Counted from the stretch's first letter, positions 9,505 through 20,214 are shown. The stretch: DNA of 64,000 bases from Echria macrotheca (GCA_030411725.1 MU839827.1:620001-684000); one strand, 5' to 3'. Notes: generated by a model not told the origin, from the letters alone. Program-made: numbers and translations.

Positions 9505-10340
9505 ATGGCGATATCGGCGCGGCGGCTACTCGTGTTGGTGTTCTATGAACTCGTTGCTTTGTCCAATTTCTTCCTGTCCTTCGTGTACTTCGGCTTCGTT
9601 CAAGTTCTCAAAGGGCACCATCTGAGCACAGAAACCGACCTTGCGCGCGTTATCGGTCTGGTGATACTCTGCCTCATTGTGGCCCAACTGTTGGTGTGGC
9701 AGGTTCTGCTTGCTCTCTCTATCCTGGGCCTCCACCTATGGGCGATCTGTTGGGTGTTTCTCGTGATCGGTAGGTTCTCGCCGTTCCATCATATACCCGC
9801 GTCTTGTCTTTACGTCCTTAGAGTAGTCTCTTTGCCCCCAGTCCCCTTCCCAGCTGTACAACTACGTGACTTGGTTGCCAGATCCTAGTTCCATTAGACG
9901 GACGGTATGGAGGGCACTCGAAGTCAGCCTGGCATCTCTTCATCGGCGGACGGAGATTCTCATATATAACCCTCGACAGAAGCCTGTCTCCAACCACGTC
10001 GCAAGCGCTATCATCGCTGTTTTTCCCATTCTCAATATCAAACCAAGCAGTCTGACGCAGATGACAACCGAAGAGCACCTCCTCGCTCTTCCTCGCAGTT
10101 TCTTCATCATGACATGACGCAGCCAGCTGACTAGGAGTAGTGGTTAGGCGATGTTTCCCAGCCGGGAATCCATGCTGCTTCGTCGACTGGCAGGCCCTCT
10201 GCATCAAGTCCGAACCGGATGACCCCAAACAAGGACAGCCTGCGGCCCCTGTAGTGGTGGAGCATGGACCGGAAGTGCAGGCTCCCCCGGCGGCAGGTGT
10301 GCCCGTCCAGCAGCCGGATAACAACACACCGGCCAACTAA
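9505..10340 (+). CDS. Small two-helix membrane protein C (tandem family), two exons
   Basis: Exon 1 is 9505-9769 (donor GTAGGT). Exon 2 is 10141-10340, after a CTGACTAGGAGTAG branch/acceptor stretch. The 371-nt intron is long for this genome, so an extra exon or another acceptor is possible. The 154-residue product has a first helix at about 6-34, a long hydrophobic block at about 48-88, then RRCFPAGNPCCFVDWQALC and a Pro/Gln-rich tail ending QQPDNNTPAN. The tail layout parallels protein A, which is the main reason for this join. An alternative using the AG at 9881 stays open to a TGA at 10117 but yields a tail unlike its neighbours. No known family; probably an integral membrane protein. Confidence 0.5.
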
Positions 10341-11075
10341 GAAACACGTTACTCACCAAAATACGATGAGTTAAATCGAGCGAAACGCACCGAAAAGAGG
10401 GTTAGGAAATAAGGAACCCTATATGCCTGGGCACAGGGGTTTCCCGGGACCGTTGAAGCACCTCCGATCATCAGACACCGCATCTCTGCATGTTTGAGAC
10501 GTCGACAGTCTCTGTCGCATCTTATCCGACCCTGGTTACCCGGTATGCACCGCCAATCTCAGTCACCCACGTTAGCTTTCCTTCCCTGGCCTCATGTCGC
10601 TCGCCAGTTTCGATTCCTATACCACCGCCCGGCCCTGTCCAAAATCCGGCAACATAGAAAGCATTGACATCAACACTCCGGACCGTTCGATACCCGGCTG
10701 ATAGCCCGTCGCTGTTTTCTCGTACAATCCTACCATTGTTGTTTTGCGTGGCTTTGTTCACTTCTGTGGAACGCAGCTCCAGCTTTATTGTTGTGGAAAA
10801 TGGAAGGCTCAAAAGACCATTACCTAGGCACCTAGGAGGTCTTCCGAGGTCATTATTCGCAATAACTCATGTATCCAGGCGAGACAACACATTTCGAGCA
10901 AACACATGTATTGGAGTAACCTAGAGAACTAGTAATGAGATTCCCGTCTACATTGAGGCTCATTCCCAGATGGAAATGAGCATGTCCCCTGTCGTGAAAC
11001 ATTGTTTGGATTTAGAACCGCTTGACTTCATCTGACCTGGGGCTACGTACCCAGCCAAGCGACAAGTCACAACAT
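10341..11075. other. Intergenic region, no gene seen
   Basis: About 735 bases between the 3' ends of gene C (+) and the acidic membrane-protein gene (-). It contains two adjacent CCTAGG palindromes (10823-10836). A 96-codon frame on the minus strand (10522-10812) lacks an ATG start and family features, so it was not called. Confidence 0.45.
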
Positions 11076-11734
11076 TCACCACCCTTCACGTGCGCCAGCC
11101 CTTCTGAATTCCCGGTACAGATTCTTGCAGTCCTGCAGCGTACAACGGTTTGCGGTGCACTCGGAGAACTGATTCATATGAGTGTCAGCTATTTTTCTCT
11201 CTTTATTCAAGCGACTTCACACATGCCGAATCATCCGTCAATGAACAACATGGGGAAATCCACGGGTAGAACAACAGCACACAGCAGACAAAAAAAAACA
11301 CACACATACCTGTTTCTCCTTGTTATACGCAACCACCGAGACCAGCAGCAGCGCAAAGAATACGATCATAAGAATGATCTCCAACTCCTTGATCGAAAAC
11401 CCGAGCAGCGACTCTCTACGCATCCAGTTATCAGCTCAAACTCAGAAACCATCAACAAGCAACAAAAAATATGGTGGTAGTACCCGTCCGCTCCACCACC
11501 GATTTTGTTCAAAATGCCGCCATTGTCATCGTCGTCCGAGAACGTGTCCCGGCCCTTGTCGGCCGGGTGCGGAGTGAAGTACCGCCACATCGGAGCGTCC
11601 TGACCACCATCCTCGCTGGAGCTGTCTTCTTCCTCTTCAGATTCGTCATCTCGGCCGTATGTCGCTTGCCATGGGTTTGTCTGGTAGGTATTGGCCCTGC
11701 GCTGCTGGGCGGGAGGTTGTCGGTAATAAGACAT
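11076..11734 (-). CDS. Acidic single-pass membrane protein, three exons
   Basis: Exons (minus strand) are 11484-11734, 11310-11415 and 11076-11168. Intron 1 (11416-11483) has a GTACTA donor and a GCTGATAAC branch; intron 2 (11169-11309) has GTATGT and GCTGACACTC...ATCAG. Phases 2 and 0 join cleanly into 149 residues. The N-terminal half is hydrophilic, starting MSYYRQPPAQQRRANTYQ and containing an acidic Ser/Glu run (DDESEEEEDSSSEDGG). One transmembrane helix lies at about 93-112 (LEIILMIVFFALLLVSVVAY), and a short Cys/Arg tail (CTANRCTLQDCKNLYREFRR) follows. The third exon rests on splice signals only; stopping soon after the helix is the alternative. Family unknown. The topology suggests a tail-anchored or type I membrane protein. 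Confidence 0.6.
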
Positions 11735-12123
11735 GGTAACCCAAAATTGAAGTAGGTGCTCTGCAATAGGTGCTCTGCAAAAATGTTGCGATGTACCTAA
11801 GGTAATTCACGAATTGCGATCTCAAATAAAATGCAAGAAAATGATGCGGAAATTAGATGCGGGTTCAATTGCTTTTTACACACAGCAAATGCACCCGGAT
11901 CTACCTTTGTCTCCAGTCCCTCGTCGTCCTCCTGCTTCCGGCCCCCTTTTTGTCCAAAACAAAGACCACACTGCTGTCCCCACGTGCACCTAAACCATCT
12001 ACCCCCACAACCCCGTCCAAACCAATCACATCCCGTAAAGCCCCGGGACTTATACACAGAAAAAATAAATCTACCTTACCTAGGTACCTACACTCACCAC
12101 CCGATCGATCCTACCTAGGTAGA
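11735..12123. other. Promoter region of the acidic membrane-protein gene / 3' region of the heat-shock gene
   Basis: About 390 bases. It contains two exact copies of the palindrome TACCTAGGTA, at 12078-12087 and 12112-12121. The second lies only two bases from the stop codon of the heat-shock gene. No RNA gene seen. Confidence 0.5.
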
Positions 12124-12948
12124 CTAAGTCATATCCGACGACGACCTCCCCTCACTCCCCTCAACCTCGACACTCCTCCGCTGCGAGATCTCCTCCCGAT
12201 ACATCTCAGCCACCGTCTTGGGGACGGTAACGCACAACAACCCGTCCCGCATGGTCGCTTTCACACAGGCCATATCCTCCAGCCCGATGGGGAGATGGAA
12301 AACGCGCCGGAACCGGCCGATGTGGCGCTCCTCCACGTGCCAGTGTAGCTCCTCGTCATCTTCTTCGTCTCCTCCTCCTTCTCTGGATTTCCTATCTTGT
12401 CCTCCGTCATCTCTTGTATCATCCCCGGCGGGTAGTGGTGGTGGTGGTTCATTCGATGACGAAGACGGTCCGGGAATAGGAGACGGAACGGGCCGGCGGA
12501 GGGTTCCGGATATGGTTATCGTGAAGAGCAGGTCGTTGGTCTCGACCGAGACGTCGTCGCGTTTCAGGCCCGGGAGCTCGCCGTAGATTGTGTAGCCGGT
12601 GCGGGACTCTACGAGATCAAAGTTGGGGGTTGTCGTGCCCTGCTGCGTGGTGGACTCGCAGGGGTAGCCGTAGTGGGTGTGGAAGGCGTGGAGAAAGTGG
12701 GAGAGGGTTTCGGGGGAGAAGTGGATTTTTTGTTGGTCTTCTTGTTGTTGACTCTGGGATTGGGACTGGGACTGGGATGGGTTGTAGAGCGAGATGGGCG
12801 GCGGGGAGAGGCTTAGGGGCGGGATGATGGTGGTTTTGAGGCCGTCGGTTCGGGTGAAGGTTAGATGGCGGGATTGGGAGGGAGACGAAGATGAGGATGA
12901 GGATGATGCGAGGCGGTTGGGGAGGTTCTGGATTAAGGAGGCGGCCAT
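12124..12948 (-). CDS. Small heat-shock protein (Hsp20/alpha-crystallin, Hsp30-like)
   Basis: 274-residue intronless frame started at the ATG of MAASLIQNLPNRLASS; the open frame upstream has no ATG. The alpha-crystallin domain covers about residues 108-245. It begins FDLVESRTGYTIYGELPGLK with the beta-strand pattern DDVSVETNDLLFTITISG, and ends in the conserved GLLCVTVPK. A long insertion rich in Pro, Ser and acidic residues (about 150-210) splits the domain, as in many fungal Hsp30 proteins. The N-terminal part has Ser and Ser-Gln runs. Such proteins are ATP-independent holdase chaperones that form oligomers and keep unfolding proteins soluble during heat or ethanol stress. The last residues lack a clear I-x-I motif, so oligomer assembly may differ. 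No perfect heat-shock element was found upstream. Confidence 0.9.
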   Translation of the reverse strand: MAASLIQNLPNRLASSSSSSSSPSQSRHLTFTRTDGLKTTIIPPLSLSPPPISLYNPSQSQSQSQSQQQEDQQKIHFSPETLSHFLHAFHTHYGYPCESTTQQGTTTPNFDLVESRTGYTIYGELPGLKRDDVSVETNDLLFTITISGTLRRPVPSPIPGPSSSSNEPPPPLPAGDDTRDDGGQDRKSREGGGDEEDDEELHWHVEERHIGRFRRVFHLPIGLEDMACVKATMRDGLLCVTVPKTVAEMYREEISQRRSVEVEGSEGRSSSDMT

Positions 12949-13767
12949 TTTTTGTTTTGTTCTTTTTTTTTCTCCTGTGGGTCGAGATCTGACGGGAATA
13001 CTGTCGGAGTGTGGAATGCGATTTCGGACCTGGTTATTAGAATTTTGGTTCCTATTCAAGTTTTTCTCAAAGTCGGATGTCCTGTCACGGGAACGAACAA
13101 TGGTTCCGAAATGGGCTATGTCAATACGACATCATCCCCCATGCGGGGTGCAGTAAGGTGATGGATTCTCCGGCCCTAAGAAATCGGTAATGCACGGCAT
13201 ACACATCAACAGACAATTTTCTGGAGAGCCGAGGGATCAAGGGATTAAAGATGGGTGGCCGTAATTCGGTGTCTCGGCTTCAGCTGCCAAATGTCAGACC
13301 ACGGCAATCCAAAACGGCACATTTACAACAATCACGCCACGAGCCGTACATTGTACCTCCAACACCACCACCGACCACGTTTTGCACTTGCATGATATCA
13401 TGTAATAGTGTATCCTGCCGCCGGGACTATGCGCCCCATCCACATGATGTGCCAATGACGCGGCGGGCTGGAACCAGACAGAGGAGAAATAACCGGCGAT
13501 AATGACGATGATCTCTAGACCGGCCATTGGTCGAATAATCAGGTGCTTTTGTTGGTAGATAATCTTTCAACACCTCACACAACAATCACGCATCCATCGG
13601 ATGCAACGGATACAGCGGGGCACAACGCCCTGGGGGGATATAATATCTGTCCGGGCACACCCAATCGAGCTGGGCTACCACCCACCATTAGAAACAACGA
13701 CACACATTTCAGATCATCAACAACAACATCAACTATCAACAGACCAAACCAGAGACGAAAAGAAAAA
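12949..13767. other. Divergent promoter region
   Basis: About 820 bases between the start of the heat-shock gene (-) and the start of the duplicated-domain gene (+), expected to hold both promoters. The region before 13768 is CA-rich (ATCAACAACAACATCAACTATC), a typical leader. I found only imperfect TTC/GAA pairs near 13057-13110, not a canonical heat-shock element. Confidence 0.5.
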
Positions 13768-14581
13768 ATGGGTGAAGTCCCAGAGCTTTTGTTCCACACA
13801 GTCCTGACCGTCATCGACTTCCACGTCGACACGTCGGGCTCGACGCAGAACGTCTACGTCCTCGGCACCCACACCACACTCGAGGCGGCCAAGACCTTCT
13901 CGTACACGGCCCTCGAGGGGCTGGGATACAGCGAAGACGACTTTGTCGAGTACGAGACGCGAGCCAAGGTGCCCCTGGAGAACTGGAAGCATGGTGATGG
14001 CGTCATGGTGTACGCCAAGGCGCCTGCCGGACGTAAGTTTCTTGTTTCTTTTCCTCTCCTCACCGTCATCTCCTTCTGTTTCCCCGGAGTCTATTACAAG
14101 AAAAAGGGGGGATGAGGGGTTGAAACACAAAAAAGAAGGAGACCCGTACAAGCCCGACTGACCACAAGTCATGACAGAGGTGTTCAAGGTCTCGATCGAC
14201 ACCAAGCCCAACAACGAGCAGCTGCCCGAGGACCCGGTCAAGCACGTGCCCGTGCTGCCCAAGGGGTTCGACCATCTGCACTACGTGCTGCAGACCAAGA
14301 TCGACTACAACCTCGACAGGTCGGGCGCGATCCAGCAGACCGAGATCGAGGGCTGCTACGTGAAGCGTGCCGACGCGCTGGCGGCGGCCAAGAATGTATT
14401 GGCTGATATGGACCGCGATTACTTTTCGCAGTATGATGAGAGAGACAAGACCGGGGAAGATGACGATTGGCCGTTTGGAGAGGATGTGATTGTGCATGCG
14501 GTTGCTGAGACGGGCGAGAATTATAGGGTCTGTGTGAGGACCGTCCCGGGGGCGCATAAGCGGTATTCAAAGACAGACTAA
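13768..14581 (+). CDS. Hypothetical protein with two internal repeats, two exons
   Basis: Exon 1 is 13768-14032 (donor GTAAGT) and exon 2 is 14178-14581 (branch GACTGACC, acceptor GACAG), giving 222 residues. The protein contains the same unit twice. The first copy starts HTVLTVIDFHVDTSGSTQNV (about residues 9-28) and the second HYVLQTKIDYNLDRSGAIQQ (about 112-131). In each, a helix with an alternating Ala/Lys pattern follows (LEAAKTFSYTALEGLGYSED and ADALAAAKNVLADMDRDYFS). Each unit ends in a strand with a V-x-V/Y-A core (DGVMVYAKAPAG and EDVIVHAVAETG) and then YRVCVRTV- or FKVSIDTK-like residues. This points to a tandem alpha/beta domain. I do not recognise a named family. No signal peptide or membrane helix, so probably cytosolic. 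The gene model itself is well supported. Confidence 0.8.
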
Positions 14582-14824
14582 TCTCTTTTTTTGGGTTCCT
14601 GGGAATATTTTTTGGAGCGTGGATTTAGTTGGAGTTGGGTATTTTCTTTTCAATAAAAGAGTAAAATTGGTTATGATCTGGCTCACTTGGTATGAGAATA
14701 AGCCTACCTAGGACTTACATATCCTCATGTATCAAGTGGATCAGTCTGATTGCTTCCCTCCATTCAACCAACAAGTGGTAGAACAAGTGGCAGACCACGT
14801 TGATGTCCAATATCAGAGACATGT

Positions 14825-16042
14825 TCAGAGTGCCTCCAAATCAAACTTTTGTCCAACCAGCTCCTCGCTCAACTTCCACAGCCGTTCCGCAGCGACAGGG
14901 TCACTGGCATGAGGATAGGGGTCCTTGAACTGGCAGTTGTCGAGGTAGAGTCCTTTGGGTTCTACACAATATATCAGCATCCATCTCCGGATGAATAACC
15001 AAGGGCCGGGAAAGAGGCAATACCGTTCAGAGCAGGATCCAAAGCCGCGACAAGCGTCGTCGAACACCCCTCGTCCAGCGTCTTCCAGTACGGAGCAACC
15101 TTGAGAAACTGCGCGTTGAGCTCCTCGTCCTGGTTTCTGCTCAGCTCCGTCTCGATAGCTTCATATCACATCAGTCAAGTCAGCAAAACGCACCAAAATT
15201 TGAAATATGTGTAGGAAAACAAAAAAAAAGACATACACCCAGGATGAAGCGAATACGCCCCGATCCCCACCCTCCCCAACCTCTTCTGCAACTCCACCGT
15301 CATAAGAACATTCGCCGTCTTGCTCTGCGCATACGTCACGATCCCATTGTATCCATCCTCAGTACACTTCGCAAACGCGCCCGCCAGCGGCCGGAAGTGG
15401 TCCTCCTCGGGCGGCACGGGCTTGTCATTCACGAAATTGTAGTCCGAGAATCTAATTGGGGAGAGTCTGTGGCCCGCGCTCGAGAGCGTGACGATCCGCG
15501 TCGCGCCGGGCGGGTTTGTCACCGCGGCGTTCCGGAGGAGGGGGAGGAGCAGGTTGGTCAGCAGGAACGGGCCGATGTGGTTCGTGCCGAACTGGGCCTC
15601 GATGCCCTCGGGCGTCGACTGGCGCGTCGTCACGACCACGCCGGCGTTGTTGATGAGGATGTCGAGGCGGGGCGTGAGGGTGGCGATGGTCTCTGCTGCG
15701 GTGCGGATCGCCGACTGCGAGGAGAGGTCGAGCGGGACGGTCTCGATGCGGGTCGACGGGTGGGATGTCCGGATCTGGGCGGCTACCTCGTCGAGCTTGG
15801 ATTGGGTGCGGGATGCGAGGATCAGGAGGGCTGGGGACTGTGAGGCTAGGGCGAGGGCTGTCGCTGCGCCGATGCCTTTGGGGCTGACGCCTGTGATCAG
15901 GACTGAGGGAGGGGTTTTAGTCTCGTGAGATTGGGGAATGGGAGGGAGAGACTGAACTGGTCTTGCCCCGGACTTGGTCGGCGAATACCTTGGCTACCTC
16001 GGTGCCAGGCGTGCGCTCACCGAATTCTGGGTGTGATGTCAT
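14825..16042 (-). CDS. Short-chain dehydrogenase/reductase, four exons
   Basis: Exons (minus strand) are 15958-16042, 15237-15902, 15024-15158 and 14825-14961. All junctions keep frame, with introns of 55, 78 and 62 nt, giving 340 residues. The first donor is weak (GTTCAG), but the join restores KTILITGVSPKGIG, the Rossmann TGxxxGxG cofactor loop. NNAG is at 113-116. The catalytic pair is Tyr219 and Lys223 in TYAQSKTANVL, preceded by the Ser of VTLSSAGHRL. HPGSIETEL follows the second intron. The layout matches retinol-dehydrogenase or WW-oxidoreductase-like NAD(P)-dependent SDRs that act on small alcohols, ketones or sterol-type substrates; the substrate is not evident. No signal peptide or membrane anchor is visible, so it is probably cytosolic. 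Confidence 0.9.
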
Positions 16043-16652
16043 GGTGTTTAGGGGTATCTCAAAAAGAATGATGTACAAAAGTCAGGACGTAGAAAATGAA
16101 AAAAAGTCAAAGGGCTGAAATCCCCAATATATCAATGATTCCCGCCTTTTTGATTCCCCTGTCGTCCGAATTTCCGAGCTGTCGGGCTCGACAGGAACCA
16201 TCGGCCCCTCTCCTGAGTGTCCAGACTCGGCAGTTCTGTAGCGCTACGCGGCATACTTGAGAGTACAGGTATAACTCGGATACCGGAAGTACCCCGCAAA
16301 CGGTATAAGGGGTCTAGTACTCCCAAGACAACGGTGGGGAAGAATGCAGGGAAAGATTGTCCGTCACGATAGCTTGGCATCCACTTCGCATGCCGGGCCG
16401 CACTTTTGTCCCCGCTCGGCTTTACAGGCAGAACTGAAAACATATCCCAATAGTTTCCCTTGCAGTCACGATTTTAAGGGGTTAGAGTTGCAATGTAAGA
16501 ATTCAATTTTATTATCAAACAAGACCCCATCTAAAGGGCCCATTTGTGGTTTCTTGAGTGCCTCAAGGAGCTTAGTATTCAGTCAAGTACTGGCCCATAC
16601 CTTATTCGATCGCTGGCAGAGTTCAAGTCGGCCCTGACCACGTCTACAAAGA
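16043..16652. other. Upstream region of the dehydrogenase gene, no gene seen
   Basis: About 610 bases between the SDR start (-) and the stop of the next minus-strand gene. The reading frames here are short and lack family features. Confidence 0.5.
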
Positions 16653-17243
16653 CTAGAGCGGCACCGATTCCCACCCAAAGACGGCAAGGTCAGCCTCAGT
16701 GGTATCCTCGCCGGACTCACTCTTCCCATCGTGAGAGGCATCCTCGTTGCCTGTTGACCTGGACGGCCCCGGAGCCTCAAGTCCGAATCCAGCTGTTGGC
16801 GCATCCGGCGTCGTGACCCAGGGATTCGGTCCCGGCTCAGATTCCGCGATGGCCGAGGGCCCTGCCGGAGTCATAAATCGTCTAGTCAGAGACCTCGGCC
16901 TCGCTGGTGTCTCTGTCGGACCTTGACTGTTGGGTATGTCAGCAGTCACGCTTGGAGCCTCCCAGATCACTTCGGTGTTCCTGGTTTCTGATCTCCTGGT
17001 ATCTATTGGAGGCGGGTTAGTTTTAGATAAACCCGTGCTTTGTCCACCCAAAGTAGCTGGTACGGGTTCCGGATACCTCATCGGTGTCTCAGCTGTCTCC
17101 GTCTGAGATACGACGGCCGGGACAGGGACATCAGACGGTGATGCCGGTTTCCACAGACCGAAACAGCAGTTGACGGGCTGCATCTCGAAAATTTTGGTAA
17201 GACGGGGCCAGAAAGCCCCCAGCTGGGGTGGTTGCGCAATCAT
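16653..17243 (-). CDS. Hypothetical Pro/Ser/Thr-rich protein
   Basis: Single 196-residue frame with an ATG start (MIAQPPQLGAFWPRLTKIFE) and a TAG stop. A second Met at residue 21 begins MQPVNCCFGLWKPASP, which would also make a plausible start. The rest is low-complexity: PVPAVVSQTETAETP, TPARPRSLTRRFMTPAGPS and an acidic C-terminal part (KSESGEDTTEADLAVFGWES). No domain, signal peptide or membrane helix is seen. It could be a disordered regulatory protein. The frame length and lack of interruptions favour a real gene, but low complexity makes this only moderately certain. Confidence 0.4.
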   Translation of the reverse strand: MIAQPPQLGAFWPRLTKIFEMQPVNCCFGLWKPASPSDVPVPAVVSQTETAETPMRYPEPVPATLGGQSTGLSKTNPPPIDTRRSETRNTEVIWEAPSVTADIPNSQGPTETPARPRSLTRRFMTPAGPSAIAESEPGPNPWVTTPDAPTAGFGLEAPGPSRSTGNEDASHDGKSESGEDTTEADLAVFGWESVPL

Positions 17244-17784
17244 GATGTCCCTGATGCCGTGATGAAATCAAAAAGGGGGCAAAATGTCTCGTACACATGG
17301 TCTACTCGTGGCGGGATGACGGCGTTTAAGTACGATCTACAAGCTGGACTAAAACCCGATCGAAACGCAAAGTTTTCCTGGTCAAGCGCATTGTTTTTTG
17401 AACAATCGAACAAGAGATATGTGAGGGGGGTGATGGGGGTGACGGGGGTCCGCCGCGCCTTCCCCTTTGTTCTTGCATTTCTGGCAGGAACGAAAATTTC
17501 AAAGGATAAGGAACTGGAGTATCCACTGGCACAAAGCGACAAATCGAAATCCTCTTTCATCTGACCGTCTCGCGCAGACACGCATCGACCTTAGACGGAT
17601 GGATGCTACAGTTTATCAGGCTTACTCACCCTGCATCTGTGTGCAGTTCAACAATTTCCTGTAGAGACAACAGCAAGCTGGTCCGTGCCCTCGCTTATCT
17701 CAACCACAGGCGACGCGTTCGCGACCTCACTCACTTTTCATCCTCAGCTTCCACCCGCAATTGCCATCCGTCCCGGCTGCCACC
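17244..17784. other. Divergent promoter region
   Basis: About 540 bases between the starts of the Pro-rich hypothetical (-) and the 2EXR gene (+). The final 100 bases are C-rich with CATCCTCAGC-type pyrimidine tracts. Frames here overlap on both strands without protein-like features. Confidence 0.5.
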
Positions 17785-19926
17785 ATGACAACAATACCGC
17801 ATCCGGCCGACTCCAATGGCCACCCAGAGGAGTCAGATGAAGATGAGATGAATGCCGTTCTTCCGGATTCCGATGATGCCGATGAGCATGATTCTGACAG
17901 CCACGACGAGGATGTGGATGAAGACGGGGAAGAAGACGATGAGGATGACGACGACGACGATGACGATCTTGCCCGCGCCCGACAAACATTCTTTGATATG
18001 GAGGCCCTCAGCGAGTCCGAAGAGAGTGAGGACTCTTACGATGACCATCGCGACTGCGACGGCATGTATGAGGAGAAGGAGACGTACTTCCCCCAGTTCA
18101 CGCGCCTGCCTATGGAACTCCGCCTCAAGATCTGGGAGAGTTTCTGTCCCGACCTGACTGCCCAGTCACGCGTCTACGATTTTCCCTTCAATCAGAATCG
18201 TTTCGCCGAGATGATATTCGTCAGTCAGACCCAGGCCGCACGGGCTGTCCTGGCCGTCCACCGGGAAAGCCGCACGTTTGCGCTCAAATCCTTTCCCGAC
18301 ACGCTGGAATATTATCTCGACCAGCCCACTGTTGGTCGACCCACGGGTCGTCTCTGCGTTCTCCGCTTCAGGAAAGAAAAGGACATCATCCTCCTGTCAA
18401 ACTGCGAAACTGGTAGCCTGCGCGCAGGTGGTAGCCTGTGCGAAAGTATCCCGGGCTTTACGGACCGCATCTGCAACCTCGCCATCCAGCCGCGATTCTT
18501 TTTCACACAGGAAGATATACCCCGGCCCCCTTCCGATCTCTTTCCTCTCCTGAAGAATGTCTTTTGTGTCGTCCATCATTCGCACTTCAGCGCTCTTAGC
18601 TTGCGCTGGTGCGCCTCCGACCAGGCCAAGTACTCACCTGTTATGCGATTCTGGGAGACCGAGGAGGGCGTCCCGAAGCAGAGCTATGAGCAGATGTACT
18701 GCTGGCCCGATTTTGAGAAGCACCGCCAGGATTGTGAGAAGGAAATTCCACTGGACCTCATGTGGAGGGTCGTTCAGTTGCCCAATTACCCTGAGCGCAA
18801 CACCAACGCCGATGGGGACGAAGATTTTGACGACCCTCGCCCTATTCCTAGCAAAGAACAAATCGCCGAAGATGTTCGCAAGCAGCTCGCGAGACTTCCT
18901 ATGTGGCCGCTGGTCCAGTTCGACACGTCAGGCGTAACGCGTCTGGAGCGGCTCCGGGCTTGGAACGGGAAGGAAGAGGACTGGAGCGAGTCGTCCTCAT
19001 TTTCGGAGGACGGATTTTATTCGGATGACGCAGAAGCTTGGATGGACGACTATTACGAGAGTTCTGGTATTGACGACGACGAGCTCGCCGAGGACGCAAC
19101 CAACGAGGACGATGATGATCTGCACGTCTACGACGACGATGACAGCGATGCTCAGGACCAGAGTAATAGCCTGATCGACTTTGAGGGCTTATCTCCTCTA
19201 GACAACGGTTTCGTCGCTCCGGGGGAAGATGCTGGAATTGGCAACGCGCAGTTTTCTAGCCCTGAACCGGAGTCCGCGGCCGAGACTGCTACTGTTGATG
19301 GGGCCTCGGAAGAAGAATCGGACGCGCCGGTGACGGCTCGCCGGGCGGTCAATAACTCCCGCAAGCGGGTAATTGAATCAGATGACGAAGAGGAGGCGGA
19401 CGAGCAGATTCCAAGGAAGAGAGCACGTCTCGCCAACAGAGTGCAAGATTCCGATGATGAAGAGGAATTAGGAGATAACATATCAAGGATCATTGTGCGG
19501 CCGATAGTAGTCGATGACGACAGCGAGTCAGAAAACCTTGTGCGCCCTGAGCCAGGCTCAGACGGCCCAGACTCGGAACAAGACCAGGAGGATGAATCAG
19601 AACAAGACGAGTCCGAGTCCGAGTCTGAGGAAGACGATGAGAGCGACGAAGACGCCGCCCCCGTGAAACGGATGTCTCTTGCCGAAAAGCTGCAGCTCCA
19701 TCGCCGGCAGAACCCGATTTCGGATGACGACGACGACGACGAAGATCGAGATTCCGACGAGCCGGACGAGTATGATACCCGCGACAATGGGGACTATCAG
19801 GACGATGAGGATGACGAGGGCGAGGATGACGGAGACGGTAGAGGAGGAGGCGCCGGGCACAGCTTTGACTTTGACGAGATGGACCACGAAGATGATGGGG
19901 ATGGGGAGGAAGAGGAGGAGTATTGA
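17785..19926 (+). CDS. 2EXR-domain protein with long acidic tail
   Basis: Intronless frame of 713 residues, started at the ATG of MTTIPHPADSNGHPEESDED; the 24 nt of open frame before it lack ATG. After an acidic leader (EDDEDDDDDDDDLARARQTF), a 2EXR-type domain starts at about residue 102 with FPQFTRLPMELRLKIWESFC, followed by AVLAVHRESRTFALKSFPDT. This is the usual beginning of that fungal-expanded family, named for its two E-x-R motifs. From about residue 400 to the end the protein is dominated by Asp/Glu/Ser runs with a few basic patches (NSRKRVIESDDEEEADEQIP, RKRARLANR) that look like nuclear localisation signals. The biochemical role of 2EXR domains is not established. The acidic tail suggests a nuclear, histone- or chromatin-associated protein, but that is inference. 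Confidence 0.85.
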   Translation: MTTIPHPADSNGHPEESDEDEMNAVLPDSDDADEHDSDSHDEDVDEDGEEDDEDDDDDDDDLARARQTFFDMEALSESEESEDSYDDHRDCDGMYEEKETYFPQFTRLPMELRLKIWESFCPDLTAQSRVYDFPFNQNRFAEMIFVSQTQAARAVLAVHRESRTFALKSFPDTLEYYLDQPTVGRPTGRLCVLRFRKEKDIILLSNCETGSLRAGGSLCESIPGFTDRICNLAIQPRFFFTQEDIPRPPSDLFPLLKNVFCVVHHSHFSALSLRWCASDQAKYSPVMRFWETEEGVPKQSYEQMYCWPDFEKHRQDCEKEIPLDLMWRVVQLPNYPERNTNADGDEDFDDPRPIPSKEQIAEDVRKQLARLPMWPLVQFDTSGVTRLERLRAWNGKEEDWSESSSFSEDGFYSDDAEAWMDDYYESSGIDDDELAEDATNEDDDDLHVYDDDDSDAQDQSNSLIDFEGLSPLDNGFVAPGEDAGIGNAQFSSPEPESAAETATVDGASEEESDAPVTARRAVNNSRKRVIESDDEEEADEQIPRKRARLANRVQDSDDEEELGDNISRIIVRPIVVDDDSESENLVRPEPGSDGPDSEQDQEDESEQDESESESEEDDESDEDAAPVKRMSLAEKLQLHRRQNPISDDDDDDEDRDSDEPDEYDTRDNGDYQDDEDDEGEDDGDGRGGGAGHSFDFDEMDHEDDGDGEEEEEY

Positions 19927-20214
19927 GAATTTGGCGATGTGGTTCGGTTTAATCGTGACGGGACGAAGAGGTTGGGGAAGCGGGGAGAGAGAGCGATGGG
20001 CGAGAAAGCTACACTACAGATCAACAACATTCAGGGCCTGGAGCCTGGGGATGGCTGTTGATAGAATTAAGAATGATTTGCAGCTAGATAGGAGCAGTTA
20101 TCAGATATAATTCAGTAGGTATATTTTATTATCTTCTCATCTTTGGAAAACCCCTGTTTCTGAAATTCAGGGGTAGCAACCGAATAAACAATCTCCACCC
20201 AATCTGGTTCAAGT

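Noticed and set aside
10522..10812. 96-codon minus-strand frame with fairly natural composition
   Set aside because: No ATG start, no splice-joined upstream exon and no family resemblance.
13057..13110. Possible heat-shock elements upstream of the small heat-shock gene
   Set aside because: TTC and GAA blocks are present but with wrong spacing; no nTTCnnGAAn core.
17232..17581. Pair of long overlapping frames on both strands before the 2EXR gene
   Set aside because: They occupy the divergent promoter, lack ATG starts in good context and have no features.
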